64,000 nucleotides of DNA from Zhongshania sp. R06B22 (GTDB lineage Bacteria > Pseudomonadota > Gammaproteobacteria > Pseudomonadales > Spongiibacteraceae), in NCBI RefSeq assembly GCF_040892595.1, contig NZ_JBFRYB010000001.1:310001-374000 (forward strand), given 5' to 3'. The notes under the pieces were generated by a model. That model searched no databases, had not been told where the DNA came from, and saw only the letters and a program-made list of their open reading frames with translations. Shown here in pieces: positions 35,535 through 44,470 of this stretch (position 1 is its first letter; the number at the start of each line of letters is the position of its first letter). The translations under genes were made by a program, and so were the position numbers.

Positions 35535-36277
35535 AGGTCTTTGTTCTCTTCACCCTTACGAAGCTTACGTAGCTCCATTAGATTTGTATTACGAAAAATG
35601 AAAATAATGGCCAAAGCCAGCGCCATGGCAAACCACTGCACGGCGTACCCTGTATGCTTTGCAGGCGACACATTAACGACGAGTCGCTCAGTCTGCAATG
35701 CCCCCACACTGCTAGCATCAAGCCGCAGACTAACCGGTAGAATCTCGGGAAATTCCTTTCTCTCAGTATCAATATCTAACCACTGCTGACGACGCGGCCA
35801 AGTGGTATGAAGCTCGGTCCCCAAACTGAAGTTTTTCTCTTCGCTGCGATATAACTCACCCGTAATCGTCACCACACCCTCGGGAATCGACACCGCAGGC
35901 AAGGTCCGACGAGAGGCATCGCCCGCAATCCATCCCCGATTAACCAGCAAAGCACCACCATCACTGAGATTAAAGACAGCCATTATCTCATAACCGAATC
36001 GGCCGCGAAAAATTCGATTGTCTAATAACCAATATCGGCTGGCATCAAATTCACCGCTTGCATATACCGGGCGATAATTAGGGTAGTTATCTAGCGTTGT
36101 AATGCTTAGTGCGGGTAATAGCCGACGTTCTTCAAAATCGGCGAGCAGTACCTTTTTTTGATCTGCGCGCTGCAACTGCCAGAAACCAAGACTCACTAAC
36201 ACTGGCAGTATCAAGATAATAGCGAGGGCCGACTTCCAATCTAGCTGCCATTGAAATCTAGTCCGCTGCGCCACCAT
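35531..36277 (-). CDS. SURF1 family oxidase assembly protein
   Basis: A 248-residue protein with terminal membrane helices (about 15-33 and 213-233) and a periplasmic domain between. Family signatures: LGFWQLQRADQKK near the start, VNRGWIAGD in the middle, and HTGYAVQWFAMALAL before the last helix. SURF1 helps load heme A into subunit I of cytochrome c oxidase. First gene of the assembly operon, divergent from a DUF2909 gene. Confidence 0.92.
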   Translation of the reverse strand: MVAQRTRFQWQLDWKSALAIILILPVLVSLGFWQLQRADQKKVLLADFEERRLLPALSITTLDNYPNYRPVYASGEFDASRYWLLDNRIFRGRFGYEIMAVFNLSDGGALLVNRGWIAGDASRRTLPAVSIPEGVVTITGELYRSEEKNFSLGTELHTTWPRRQQWLDIDTERKEFPEILPVSLRLDASSVGALQTERLVVNVSPAKHTGYAVQWFAMALALAIIFIFRNTNLMELRKLRKGEENKDL

Positions 36278-36329
36278 TTATGAAATCCTATTGTGTATAA
36301 TTCGGCAAACACTTTAGAGGCTCACCAAT

Positions 36330-36581
36330 ATGTGGTTAAAGATTGTCATAATCGTGCTGTTTATCGCACTCGTCATCAGCCTATTTAGTGGGCTGTTCTT
36401 CTTAATACAAGATCGTGGTACTACCATGCGAACGTGGCAATCGCTAAAGGTTCGCTTGATTATCGCAGCACTGTTGATGAGTTTTCTGTTTTACGGCGTG
36501 TTTACTGGAAAACTCGGATCTAAGGCGCCTTGGGATCAACGTCATCTAGACTCAGGGGAAACTAGCCAGCAAACACCATAG
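36330..36581 (+). CDS. DUF2909 twin-helix membrane protein
   Basis: This 83-residue protein has two hydrophobic helices (residues 3-27 and 44-63), with LFSGLFFLIQDRG and R-TWQSLKVRL between. It matches DUF2909, a small protein repeatedly found beside the oxidase genes, on the opposite strand as here. Its role, perhaps in oxidase assembly or stability, is not established. Confidence 0.82.
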   Translation: MWLKIVIIVLFIALVISLFSGLFFLIQDRGTTMRTWQSLKVRLIIAALLMSFLFYGVFTGKLGSKAPWDQRHLDSGETSQQTP

Positions 36582-36597
36582 CCTTTCAATAAAGAAC

Positions 36598-36643
36598 TTG
36601 GCCGGTATCATCCACTTACAAAGTAAGCAGATGTACCGGCCAA
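36598..36643. terminator. long nested hairpin between DUF2909 and ctaE
   Basis: A 46-base hairpin: TTGGCCGGTA/TACCGGCCAA outer arms, CATC/GATG middle arms and CTTAC-AAA-GTAAG at the tip. It separates two convergent genes and would act in both directions. There is no long T-run, though AAATTTAG follows. Confidence 0.65.
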
Positions 36644-36670
36644 ATTTAGTGAGCTAATAGCTGTGTACGT

Positions 36671-37651
36671 TTAAATAATATAAACGAACAAGAACAAGAA
36701 CACCCATACCACGTCGACAAAGTGCCAGTACCAAGATGATGCTTCAAAACCGAACTGATCTTCAGCAGAGAAGTGGCCCTTGGTTTTGGAACGCAACCAC
36801 TGCACTAATAACATGAAGGTACCCATTGCCACGTGAAAGCCGTGGAAACCGGTCAACATGAAGAAAGTGGTGCCGTAAACACCGCTGTTCAGGCGAATAC
36901 CATATTCAAAAAGCGCTTCGTGGTATTCCAAGTACTGTACGTACAAGAAGATACAACCTAGGGCTACAGTCACAAACAACCACAAATTGAATTTCTTGCG
37001 ATCATTCTGCTTGATGCCCATGTGGGCAATATGACACGTGAAACTAGATGTCAGCAGAATGAGGGTATTGTACAAAGGTAACCAGTGGAAAATATTGGCA
37101 AAACCAGGGAAGGACAGACCATTTTCAGCACCAACAAACTCGCCGTTGTTCGCTAAATGTCCCGCTGCAGCCTGCGCCTTTACACCGCCAATCGCGTCTT
37201 GCGGTGTCTCTAAAAGGGGCCAAGTGTATTCAAAACCAGGCCACAATAACGCATTCATAGCGCCATCACCTTCACCGGCCAACCACGGCGCGGACAAATT
37301 ACGGATATAGAACAAGGCACCAAAGAAGGCCGCAAAAAACATCACTTCGGAGAAAATAAACCACTGCATACCAATCACGTAGGATCGCTTAAGCTGGGCA
37401 CTGTTCATGCCTGCACGGTTTTCACGAATCGCCGTGCTAAACCAAACCCACAGAGTCACTGCAAGCCACGCTAAACCAGCAAATAAAACAAAGCTGGAAT
37501 TAGTCTCCTCGCCTGCGCGATAAGTGCTGTCATTAATGACACTTGCCGCACCATAAACGATGGTTGTCATGCCTATCGAAGCACTGATAGCAAGCTTACT
37601 ACTGTCGGGCACATAGTATGTTTCGTGCCCTGTATTGCTTTGACCCGCCAT
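36671..37651 (-). CDS. ctaE: cytochrome c oxidase subunit III
   Basis: A 326-residue, seven-helix protein of the aa3-type oxidase. The C-terminal FHGFHVAMGTFMLLVQWLR and FEASSWYWHFVDVVWVFLFLFVYI blocks are hallmarks of subunit III, and FSEVMFFAAFFGALFYIR marks the third helix. It lies between ctaG and the DUF2909 gene, facing away from it, and is transcribed with subunits II and I. Confidence 0.96.
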   Translation of the reverse strand: MAGQSNTGHETYYVPDSSKLAISASIGMTTIVYGAASVINDSTYRAGEETNSSFVLFAGLAWLAVTLWVWFSTAIRENRAGMNSAQLKRSYVIGMQWFIFSEVMFFAAFFGALFYIRNLSAPWLAGEGDGAMNALLWPGFEYTWPLLETPQDAIGGVKAQAAAGHLANNGEFVGAENGLSFPGFANIFHWLPLYNTLILLTSSFTCHIAHMGIKQNDRKKFNLWLFVTVALGCIFLYVQYLEYHEALFEYGIRLNSGVYGTTFFMLTGFHGFHVAMGTFMLLVQWLRSKTKGHFSAEDQFGFEASSWYWHFVDVVWVFLFLFVYII

Positions 37652-37691
37652 TATTAAATCTCCATTTTCTCGGGAGAGAAAAATCTATTTT

Positions 37692-38264
37692 CTATTTCGA
37701 TGACGACGCCACAGAATCCTGTTTTGCGGCCATCTCGGTTACGTCAAAAATTGTGTACGATAAGGTAATAACGTGGATATCTTCGGGTAAGTCACGATCT
37801 ATTATAAATTGTAGCGGCAGATCGGCGTCTTTGCCCGCAGCCAAGGGCTGCTGATTAAAACAAAAACACTCCGTTTTATGAAAATACTGGGCCGCGCGAG
37901 AAGGAACAATACTTGGAATAGCCTGCGACACCATAAACCGGTTTTGCGTATTTTTCGCAAAAAAGGTGACATGGCTGGACGCGCCAGGATGGACTTCAAC
38001 CTGGCTGGTATTCGGCGCAAATTCCCAAGGCATCTGCTCGTTGTTTTGCGCGACAAATTGCACTTTCACAATTCGGCTTGTATCGATCTGGCTATCTATA
38101 ACGGTGTATTGATCACCAGTCGTCTTACCGTTAATGCCCAACACTTCACACAAAGCATCGTAAAGCGGGGGCATTACCCACATGGCGAACACAAACATAA
38201 TAATAGCCAAGCCCAACAATTTAATGCTGAGTATCGTGGTCTTTTTATCTGCTTGATTCGCCAT
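37692..38264 (-). CDS. ctaG: cytochrome c oxidase assembly protein CtaG (Cox11)
   Basis: A 190-residue protein with one N-terminal helix (about 12-30) and a periplasmic beta-domain. The CuB-delivery motif CFCFNQQPL is seen near residue 133. CtaG/Cox11 gives copper to the CuB site in subunit I. It lies 14 bases after ctaD and about 40 before ctaE. Confidence 0.94.
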   Translation of the reverse strand: MANQADKKTTILSIKLLGLAIIMFVFAMWVMPPLYDALCEVLGINGKTTGDQYTVIDSQIDTSRIVKVQFVAQNNEQMPWEFAPNTSQVEVHPGASSHVTFFAKNTQNRFMVSQAIPSIVPSRAAQYFHKTECFCFNQQPLAAGKDADLPLQFIIDRDLPEDIHVITLSYTIFDVTEMAAKQDSVASSSK

Positions 38265-38278
38265 AATTACCTAACTCC

Positions 38279-39838
38279 TCACTTCAATTCTGGAGGCGTT
38301 GTAAAGGTGTGGTATGGCGCAGGCGTTGGCACTGTCCACTCCAAAGTTGTACCACCTTCCCAGACTTTCGGATCGCTGACCGGCTTGCCGTGAGTAATTG
38401 TTCTAACGATATTGAACAAGAACAACAGCTGGCTACCACCGTAAATAAACGCACCAATGGATGACATCATATTGAAGTCAGCAAACATCAGATTGTAATC
38501 AGGAATACGACGCGGCATACCTGCTAGACCCACAAAGTGCTGCGGGAAGAAAGTCAGGTTAAAACCAACGAACGAGATCCAGAAATGGGCTTTACCCATG
38601 GTCTCGTTGTACATTTTGCCAGTCCACTTTGGAATCCAGTAGTACACAGCAGCAGACAGCGCAAAGATCGCACCCGCAACCATGGTGTAGTGGAAATGGG
38701 CTACAACAAAGTAACTATCGTGGTATTGGAAATCCGCAGGCGCAATAGCAAGCATCAAGCCGGAGAAACCACCGATGGTGAACAAGAACACCTTAGCAAT
38801 CGCAAATAGCATTGGCGTTTCCAAGGTAATAGAGCCCTTGAACATGGTGGTGATCCAGTTGAACACCTTGGCCGCCGTTGGCACTGCAATTAACATGGTG
38901 GCGTACATAAAGAACAGTTCGCCTGCAATCGGCATACCTACCGTGTACATATGGTGAGCCCATACGATAAACGACAAGAAAGCGATTGACGATGTTGCGT
39001 AAACCATTGAGTCGTAACCGAACAAAGGTTTGCGAGAGAAGGTTGGAATAACCTCTGACACGACCCCAAATGCTGGCAGAATGATGATATACACTTCTGG
39101 GTGACCAAAGAACCAGAACACGTGCTGGAACAATACTGGGTCGCCACCACCGGCAGCATTAAAGAAGCTGGTACCGAAGTGAATATCCATCAACATCATG
39201 GTTACTGCACCCGCCAGTACCGGCATTACCGCCACTAACAAGAACGCAGTAATCAACCAAGTCCATACAAACATCGGCATTTTCATGTAAGTCATGCCAG
39301 GCGCGCGCATGTTTACTACAGTAGCAATGATGTTAATCGAACCCATGATCGACGATATACCCATGGCGTGAACCGCAAATATAAAGAAGGTCACACTTGG
39401 TGGTGCATACGTTGTCGACAACGGTGCATAGAACGTCCAGCCAAAGTTTGGACCACCACCTTCCATAAAGAGGGTAGAAGCCAGCAACAAAAACGTTGGT
39501 GGCAGAATCCAGAATGACCAGTTGTTCATGCGCGGCAACGCCATATCAGGCGCGCCAATCATCAATGGAATCATCCAGTTAGCCAAGCCAACAAAGGCCG
39601 GCATAATGGCACCGAAAACCATGACTAAACCATGCATGGTCGTCATTTGGTTAAAGAACTCAGGCTGTACTATTTGTAAGCCTGGCTGAAACAATTCAGC
39701 GCGAATGATCATGGCGAACGAGCCGCCAAGCAAAAACATCGCAAAGCTGAACCACAGATACATCGTACCGATGTCTTTGTGGTTGGTGGTAAATAACCAC
39801 CTAGTTAAACCTTTAGCAGGTCCGTGATGAGCACCCAT
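38279..39838 (-). CDS. ctaD: cytochrome c oxidase subunit I
   Basis: The 519-residue catalytic core, with 12 helices and the heme a / heme a3-CuB centre. TTMHGLVMVF holds a heme a His ligand; FWFFGHPEVYIIILPAFG carries the CuB His and its cross-linked Tyr; HHMYTVG gives two CuB His; and HDSYFVVAHFHYTMV gives the a3 and a ligands. It reduces O2 and pumps protons. The gene sits 12 bases after ctaC. Confidence 0.98.
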   Translation of the reverse strand: MGAHHGPAKGLTRWLFTTNHKDIGTMYLWFSFAMFLLGGSFAMIIRAELFQPGLQIVQPEFFNQMTTMHGLVMVFGAIMPAFVGLANWMIPLMIGAPDMALPRMNNWSFWILPPTFLLLASTLFMEGGGPNFGWTFYAPLSTTYAPPSVTFFIFAVHAMGISSIMGSINIIATVVNMRAPGMTYMKMPMFVWTWLITAFLLVAVMPVLAGAVTMMLMDIHFGTSFFNAAGGGDPVLFQHVFWFFGHPEVYIIILPAFGVVSEVIPTFSRKPLFGYDSMVYATSSIAFLSFIVWAHHMYTVGMPIAGELFFMYATMLIAVPTAAKVFNWITTMFKGSITLETPMLFAIAKVFLFTIGGFSGLMLAIAPADFQYHDSYFVVAHFHYTMVAGAIFALSAAVYYWIPKWTGKMYNETMGKAHFWISFVGFNLTFFPQHFVGLAGMPRRIPDYNLMFADFNMMSSIGAFIYGGSQLLFLFNIVRTITHGKPVSDPKVWEGGTTLEWTVPTPAPYHTFTTPPELK

Positions 39839-39850
39839 GGTGTAATCCCC

Positions 39851-41008
39851 CTACTGACCTTTCTTGAAATTGTAAATATCAACCGGCTGCAACATGTCAC
39901 CCATGTTGTTGCCGAACGCGTTGCGCTGGTAGGTAATAACCGCAGCTATATCCACTTCATTTAGCTGGCTACCAAATGCCGGCATCGCTGTGCCAGCTAC
40001 ACCGTTTACGATGCGGTCGATATGATCTTTTATTGGCCCAGTCGCAATAGCACTGCCAGCAATAGCATTACCTATGCCACCCTCACCATTCGCGCCATGA
40101 CATGCCGCGCAAGCAGTGGTGTAAACCGACTTACCGCGCTCAACCAACTCATCCAAAGAGAAGTCTTTCGCCATCAATGCTTTAACCTCAGCTGAGGCCG
40201 CTTGCTTCTCGGCTAACCACGCTTTGTACTCAGGCTCTTCAACAACGTTAACCACAATGGGCATAAAGCCGTGGTTGCGACCGCAAAGCTCAGCACACTG
40301 ACCGCGGAAAACGCCGGTTTCAGTCGCTTTAGTCCACGATTCGTTGATGAAACCAGGAATAGCATCGCGCTTCACAGCCAGTGCCGGCACCCACCAAGCG
40401 TGCAATACGTCGTTGGCTGTAACAAGAAAGCGTACTTTCTTGTTAACTGGAATAACGACGGGCTCATCAACTTCTAACAAATAGTTAGAGCCTTTGGCCT
40501 CTGTATTTGCAATTTCGGCGCCGTCGGTCGACAAGTTAGAAAAGAAACTTATATTGTCGCCTTCAGGATTGATATATTCATATTTCCACTTCCACTGGTA
40601 GCCGGTGATCAGGATGTCGAGATCAGCGTCATCGGTGTCGTAGATTTCGATCAGTGTTTTTGTAGCTGGAACAGCCATAAACAACAGGATCAGAAATGGA
40701 ACTATGGTCCAAGCAATTTCCACGCGGGTATTTTCGTGAAAAGTTGCCGGCTCCTGGTGACGCTCTTTACGGTATGCAAATACCGAATAAAACATCACGC
40801 CAAAAACCACTATGCCTGTTACGACGCAAATGTAGAAAACCCACATATGCAAATCGTAAATTTGATGACCAACCTCGGTAATACCTGGGGTCATATTGGT
40901 TTGCCAACGCTCAACCTGCTCGGCCCATGCGCCGGTACTGAACAGACTTAGCAGCATTAGCACAGGACTAAGCGCCAGCTTAAGCAGCCGTTTCGCTTCT
41001 AAATACAT
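39851..41008 (-). CDS. ctaC: cytochrome c oxidase subunit II with fused cytochrome c
   Basis: The protein has a signal peptide, two helices (about 50-70 and 90-110), the CuA cupredoxin domain (residues 130-270; FRGQCAELCGRNHGFM binds the dinuclear copper) and a C-terminal cytochrome c domain with CAACH near residue 300, so it is a caa3-style subunit II that takes electrons from soluble c-type carriers. I favour the ATG at 41008, preceded by GGAG nine bases away; an ATG five codons earlier (41023) lacks a ribosome site. First gene of the oxidase operon. Confidence 0.93.
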   Translation of the reverse strand: MYLEAKRLLKLALSPVLMLLSLFSTGAWAEQVERWQTNMTPGITEVGHQIYDLHMWVFYICVVTGIVVFGVMFYSVFAYRKERHQEPATFHENTRVEIAWTIVPFLILLFMAVPATKTLIEIYDTDDADLDILITGYQWKWKYEYINPEGDNISFFSNLSTDGAEIANTEAKGSNYLLEVDEPVVIPVNKKVRFLVTANDVLHAWWVPALAVKRDAIPGFINESWTKATETGVFRGQCAELCGRNHGFMPIVVNVVEEPEYKAWLAEKQAASAEVKALMAKDFSLDELVERGKSVYTTACAACHGANGEGGIGNAIAGSAIATGPIKDHIDRIVNGVAGTAMPAFGSQLNEVDIAAVITYQRNAFGNNMGDMLQPVDIYNFKKGQ

Positions 41009-41465
41009 CTCCCGTGTCTCCATTTACGTTAATAAAGCCCCAACACCACACAAAGACTGCCATGTACAAGTTTTCAATCTGCCTGGGGAACACAATCGTT
41101 AAATTGGACTCTTAGACAGATGCAAACAAACCCCGGTGCGAATTTATTTTAAATTCGCATTGAGATTTATTCGTAATTTGCACATCACAAACCCATAGAC
41201 GCTGCTTTGGGTGCGACAAAACGCCGCAATTATAAACCCGTTGAATGCGCCAGCGCTACTCTGCTGCAGAGGAATAAGCAGTAACTTATACAATAAATTC
41301 AGCTCGTCCCGGCCGCCCACACTAATTAAAGTGTTGATCTAAATCAAAAACCACTAGATATAGGGTAAAATCTATTTTAATTCCGATATCCAGATCGGTT
41401 TAAATCCGCTCTAATTCTGTGCAGGCACACTACGCACTCAGCTATTTACGCGATATATTTGCGCA
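41009..41465. other. divergent control region between ctaC and the MATE gene
   Basis: About 440 bases without a gene. It must hold the promoter of the oxidase operon on one side and that of the MATE gene on the other. A perfect FNR/ANR-type palindrome is at 41334-41347, followed by A/T-rich stretches (TAAAAT at 41366-41371 and TATTTT at 41373-41378) that could be -10 elements for rightward transcription. Confidence 0.6.
41334..41347. promoter_or_regulatory. perfect FNR/ANR-type box
   Basis: TTGATCTAAATCAA matches TTGAT-N4-ATCAA exactly. It is centred 125 bases before the MATE start and about 330 before ctaC. With a -10 at TAAAAT or TATTTT downstream, its centre lies at about -38 to -45, consistent with class II oxygen-responsive activation of rightward transcription. 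It could also repress or activate from a distance on the oxidase side. Confidence 0.7.
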
Positions 41466-42779
41466 ATGACCCCTATGCAACACGCCAGCCGCCGTATCCG
41501 AGCACTTTCCGGGCCAATGATCCTTGCGAATCTGTCTGTGCCACTACTGGGTATTGTAGATACGGCTATTCTTGGTCACCTGAATGATAGTCGCTATTTA
41601 AGCGCGGTCGCCATCAGTAGCAGCTTGCTTGCCTTTTTATACTGGGGCTTTGGGTTTTTACGAATGGGCACCACGGGTGCCAGCGCACAAGCACATAACC
41701 ACAACGAGAGCGCTGGCCTGCTAATAAAGGCACTGGCGTTTAGCTGGGTAATCGCAATATTTATATTATTTGCGGGTCACTCGCTAAGCCATATCGGCCT
41801 GTCGCTAATGAACGCCAACGACTCCTTAATGCCCCTAGCTCAAAGCTATCTGCACATCCGCCTATACAGTGCACCCGCCGTTTTGGGAACCTATGTGGTG
41901 GTTGGCTGGCAAATCGGCCAGCAGCAAACTCGCTGGCCGCTGGCGATTGCACTCACCAGCAACATCATCAATATCGCCCTAGACTATGTCTTTGTCATCA
42001 AACTCAATCTCTACAGCGATGGCGCGGCAGTCGCCAGCGCCATCAGCGAATATTGTGGCTTTGGCTTGGCACTTTGGTCGGTGCGCTCGCCACTGAAACA
42101 CATCAGCAAACTCGGCATTAGCCATGCATGGCTACAAGGCCCGAAGCTTAAACAGCTACTTACTAGCAATTTTCAACTTTTCATTCGCACCGCGGCTCTA
42201 TTATTTAGCTTTGCTTTTTTCACGGCCCAAAGTGCAACACTGGGCCAGAATCAACTCGCCGCGAACGCGATACTGATCCAATTAATGATGATTAGCGCCT
42301 ACGGCTTGGATGGCTTTGCCCACGCGGCAGAAGCCTTGGTAGGGGAGGCCTATAGACGACGTGATAGGGCACTACTAATCACCACCTGCCTGGCCTGCGC
42401 TAAGTACTGCGCAGTAACCGCGGTAATGGCAAGCGCTGCGCTATTCATATTCAAGTCTGCCATTATCGGCGTCATGACAGATTTGCCAGTCGTCGGCCAA
42501 CTAGTGCGCCAGTATTATTACTGGATAATCTGGCTGCCATTACTATGCGCACCCAGCTACCTCCTAGACGGCATATATATCGGCTCGCTAAAAACCCAGA
42601 CCATGCAATGGTGCATGTTATTTTGCGTCAGCGCGGTGTACCTGCCGCTTTGGGCTGCCACCCAGAACTGGGGCAACCAAGGGCTCTGGCTTGCCTTTAG
42701 CGCATTCAATTTAGCTCGCGGCCTAAGCTTAGCCCTGTTGTTTCCCTACAGTATTCTTAAAAATATACCATCTCGGTAA
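41466..42779 (+). CDS. dinF: MATE family efflux transporter (DinF-like)
   Basis: A 437-residue, 12-helix protein of the MATE family. The N-terminal LSGPMILANLSVPLLGIVDTAILGHL fits the DinF subfamily; the second half contains LAANAILIQLMMISAYGLDGFAHAAEALVGEA. These antiporters export cationic compounds or protect against oxidative stress, driven by sodium or protons. The substrate is unknown. The gene is divergent from the oxidase operon and downstream of an FNR-type site. Confidence 0.88.
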   Translation: MTPMQHASRRIRALSGPMILANLSVPLLGIVDTAILGHLNDSRYLSAVAISSSLLAFLYWGFGFLRMGTTGASAQAHNHNESAGLLIKALAFSWVIAIFILFAGHSLSHIGLSLMNANDSLMPLAQSYLHIRLYSAPAVLGTYVVVGWQIGQQQTRWPLAIALTSNIINIALDYVFVIKLNLYSDGAAVASAISEYCGFGLALWSVRSPLKHISKLGISHAWLQGPKLKQLLTSNFQLFIRTAALLFSFAFFTAQSATLGQNQLAANAILIQLMMISAYGLDGFAHAAEALVGEAYRRRDRALLITTCLACAKYCAVTAVMASAALFIFKSAIIGVMTDLPVVGQLVRQYYYWIIWLPLLCAPSYLLDGIYIGSLKTQTMQWCMLFCVSAVYLPLWAATQNWGNQGLWLAFSAFNLARGLSLALLFPYSILKNIPSR

Positions 42780-42986
42780 TCCGACCACCGCTACTATACG
42801 TAACATCCTCGGTCTCAGAAAAATCGTTCTTAACAGCACCTAACTGTGACGCCGCTCTAGTTCCTTGATGATAGGCATTGATTAAGGCATACAGCTAGGT
42901 AACAATATTTGTGTATATCGGTATCAAAATTGATTGCCCTGTTTTTACACCCGATTTTCACGTCATTTTTTGAAGAGGTATGACCA

Positions 42987-43322
42987 ATGAAAAAGTCCAC
43001 ATATTTACTCCTAGGCTTGTTACTTAGCCTGATAAGTAGCAGCGTATTTGCTCAGTGTGCTGCACGCGCCGTGTTCCGCGCTCCTGATATTCCTGAATTA
43101 CGCGATACCAGCTTTGAACAGGTCGCTCAACTTGAAGAGGCGGTCAGAAACTATCTTGCGGACGCTGAACAGAAACTGGAAGAGTGTGGCAATAGAGTGT
43201 CCCCACTTAGCTATAACCTTGCCGTCGATCGCATGGAGCGAGTCGCCAAGGGTTACAACGAGCTAGCCGAATTTTATAACCGGACCAATGGTGTCACAGA
43301 AGTGAAGGTCGCGATTAACTAA
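42987..43322 (+). CDS. small secreted protein with helical mature part (111 aa)
   Basis: A signal peptide of about 22 residues (SSSVFAQ cleavage) precedes about 89 residues that look mostly helical (FEQVAQLEEAVRNYLADAEQKLEECG). Two cysteines (mature positions about 2 and 45) could pair. A GAGG ribosome site precedes the start. I know no named family. It stands alone and is followed by a good terminator. Confidence 0.7.
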   Translation: MKKSTYLLLGLLLSLISSSVFAQCAARAVFRAPDIPELRDTSFEQVAQLEEAVRNYLADAEQKLEECGNRVSPLSYNLAVDRMERVAKGYNELAEFYNRTNGVTEVKVAIN

Positions 43323-43365
43323 GCTTTTCTCAAGGAGTGGCCTGTCTTAGAAGACAGTGCCTAAA

Positions 43366-43410
43366 CCCACAGCCTAGCCAAAATACAGGTTGTGGGGCCT
43401 ATCTTTTTTT
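43366..43410 (+). terminator. intrinsic terminator after the small secreted protein
   Basis: CCCACAGCCT and AGGTTGTGGG pair (one G-T pair) over an 11-base loop, followed by a run of seven T (43404-43410). A smaller repeat CTGTCTT-AG-AAGACAG (43342-43357) lies just upstream. Confidence 0.85.
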
Positions 43411-43463
43411 GTACCTAAAACATGCAAACCGTTTGCTGCACCGACGCTACTATTCGGCCACGC

Positions 43464-44360
43464 TCAGCACGCCAAATTTTTAGCTGCCGTCTTTAATAAC
43501 TGCTCACAGCGCAGCGCAGCGGAGCCCGCAATATCCCGATTTGGTATAATCAAAAACAAATCGGCATAGCGCTCCCCGCCTTCATTTAATGGCAAGGGCA
43601 GAATTTCTCCACTCTCCAATTCCGCCCGCACCGCTATTTCGGGCAGCCACGCAAACCCCAAACCACGCGCCACCGCGCTTATCGATATATCCATACGACT
43701 TACCGTTAGACGCTGGGCGGCGTCCAGCCAGCCCGAATCTCGCTTTTTGCGAACCCCAGAATCCATTACCACCACTTGTCGAAATGGCCGTAAATCCCGA
43801 TAGTCTAAGCTGCGCTCCAGCATATGTAAGGCATGATGGCGGTGCGCCACCGCAATAAACTTCACTCTCAACAAGTGATCGCCAAGAAAACCCGGTGGCA
43901 CGATACCAGTAATCGCAACATCGCAGCGCCTCTCAAGCAGAGCCTCTTCAGCACCACTCAACACCGTTTCAACGCATTCAATACGAGTATTCGGACAGCT
44001 TTCGCTGAGCTCATGCAAACAATCTAACATTGCATGACCGGGGAAAAGGGCATCACACACAATTCTTAGCTGAGGCTCCCAACCTGCCGCGACGGACTTG
44101 GCGGACTGCTCTAGACGCAGGGCTTCATCAATTAAGCCCCGCCCACGGCGGTAGAGCACTTGGCCAACTTCTGTCAGCTCAGACTTCCTGCCACGAATTT
44201 TAAAAACCTTAACACCTAGCTGCTCTTCCATTTTCTGGATGTTATACGTCACCGCAGACTGACTTTTGTGTAAAACCTCCGCAGCGCGGGCATAACTACC
44301 CTCATCCACCACCGCCAAAAAACAGTGCCACTGCTCAAGATTCGTTTTAGGGCCCAACAT
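43464..44360 (-). CDS. LysR family transcriptional regulator
   Basis: A 298-residue LysR-type regulator with an N-terminal winged helix (LEQWHCFLAVVDEGSYARAAEVLHKSQSAVTYNIQKMEEQLG at residues 8-50) and a periplasmic-binding-like effector domain (95-290). It is transcribed divergently from azoR and pirin, which it probably controls. The effector is unknown; a quinone, electrophile or redox signal is plausible given the targets. Confidence 0.88.
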   Translation of the reverse strand: MLGPKTNLEQWHCFLAVVDEGSYARAAEVLHKSQSAVTYNIQKMEEQLGVKVFKIRGRKSELTEVGQVLYRRGRGLIDEALRLEQSAKSVAAGWEPQLRIVCDALFPGHAMLDCLHELSESCPNTRIECVETVLSGAEEALLERRCDVAITGIVPPGFLGDHLLRVKFIAVAHRHHALHMLERSLDYRDLRPFRQVVVMDSGVRKKRDSGWLDAAQRLTVSRMDISISAVARGLGFAWLPEIAVRAELESGEILPLPLNEGGERYADLFLIIPNRDIAGSAALRCEQLLKTAAKNLAC

Positions 44361-44362
44361 AC

Positions 44363-44377
44363 ATCAATTTTCCTGAT
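44363..44377. promoter_or_regulatory. possible LysR box
   Basis: ATCA-N7-TGAT contains the T-N11-A core typical of LysR-type operators and lies just upstream of the regulator start. It would serve autoregulation and possibly divergent control of azoR. Confidence 0.4.
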
Positions 44378-44470
44378 CATTATTAGCAATAAATTGCGCT
44401 TTTTAAACAACTTTATCAATAGTTTAATGGGCCCAGCTAGTAACGTAAGACATTAATCCCGGAGCACCTT

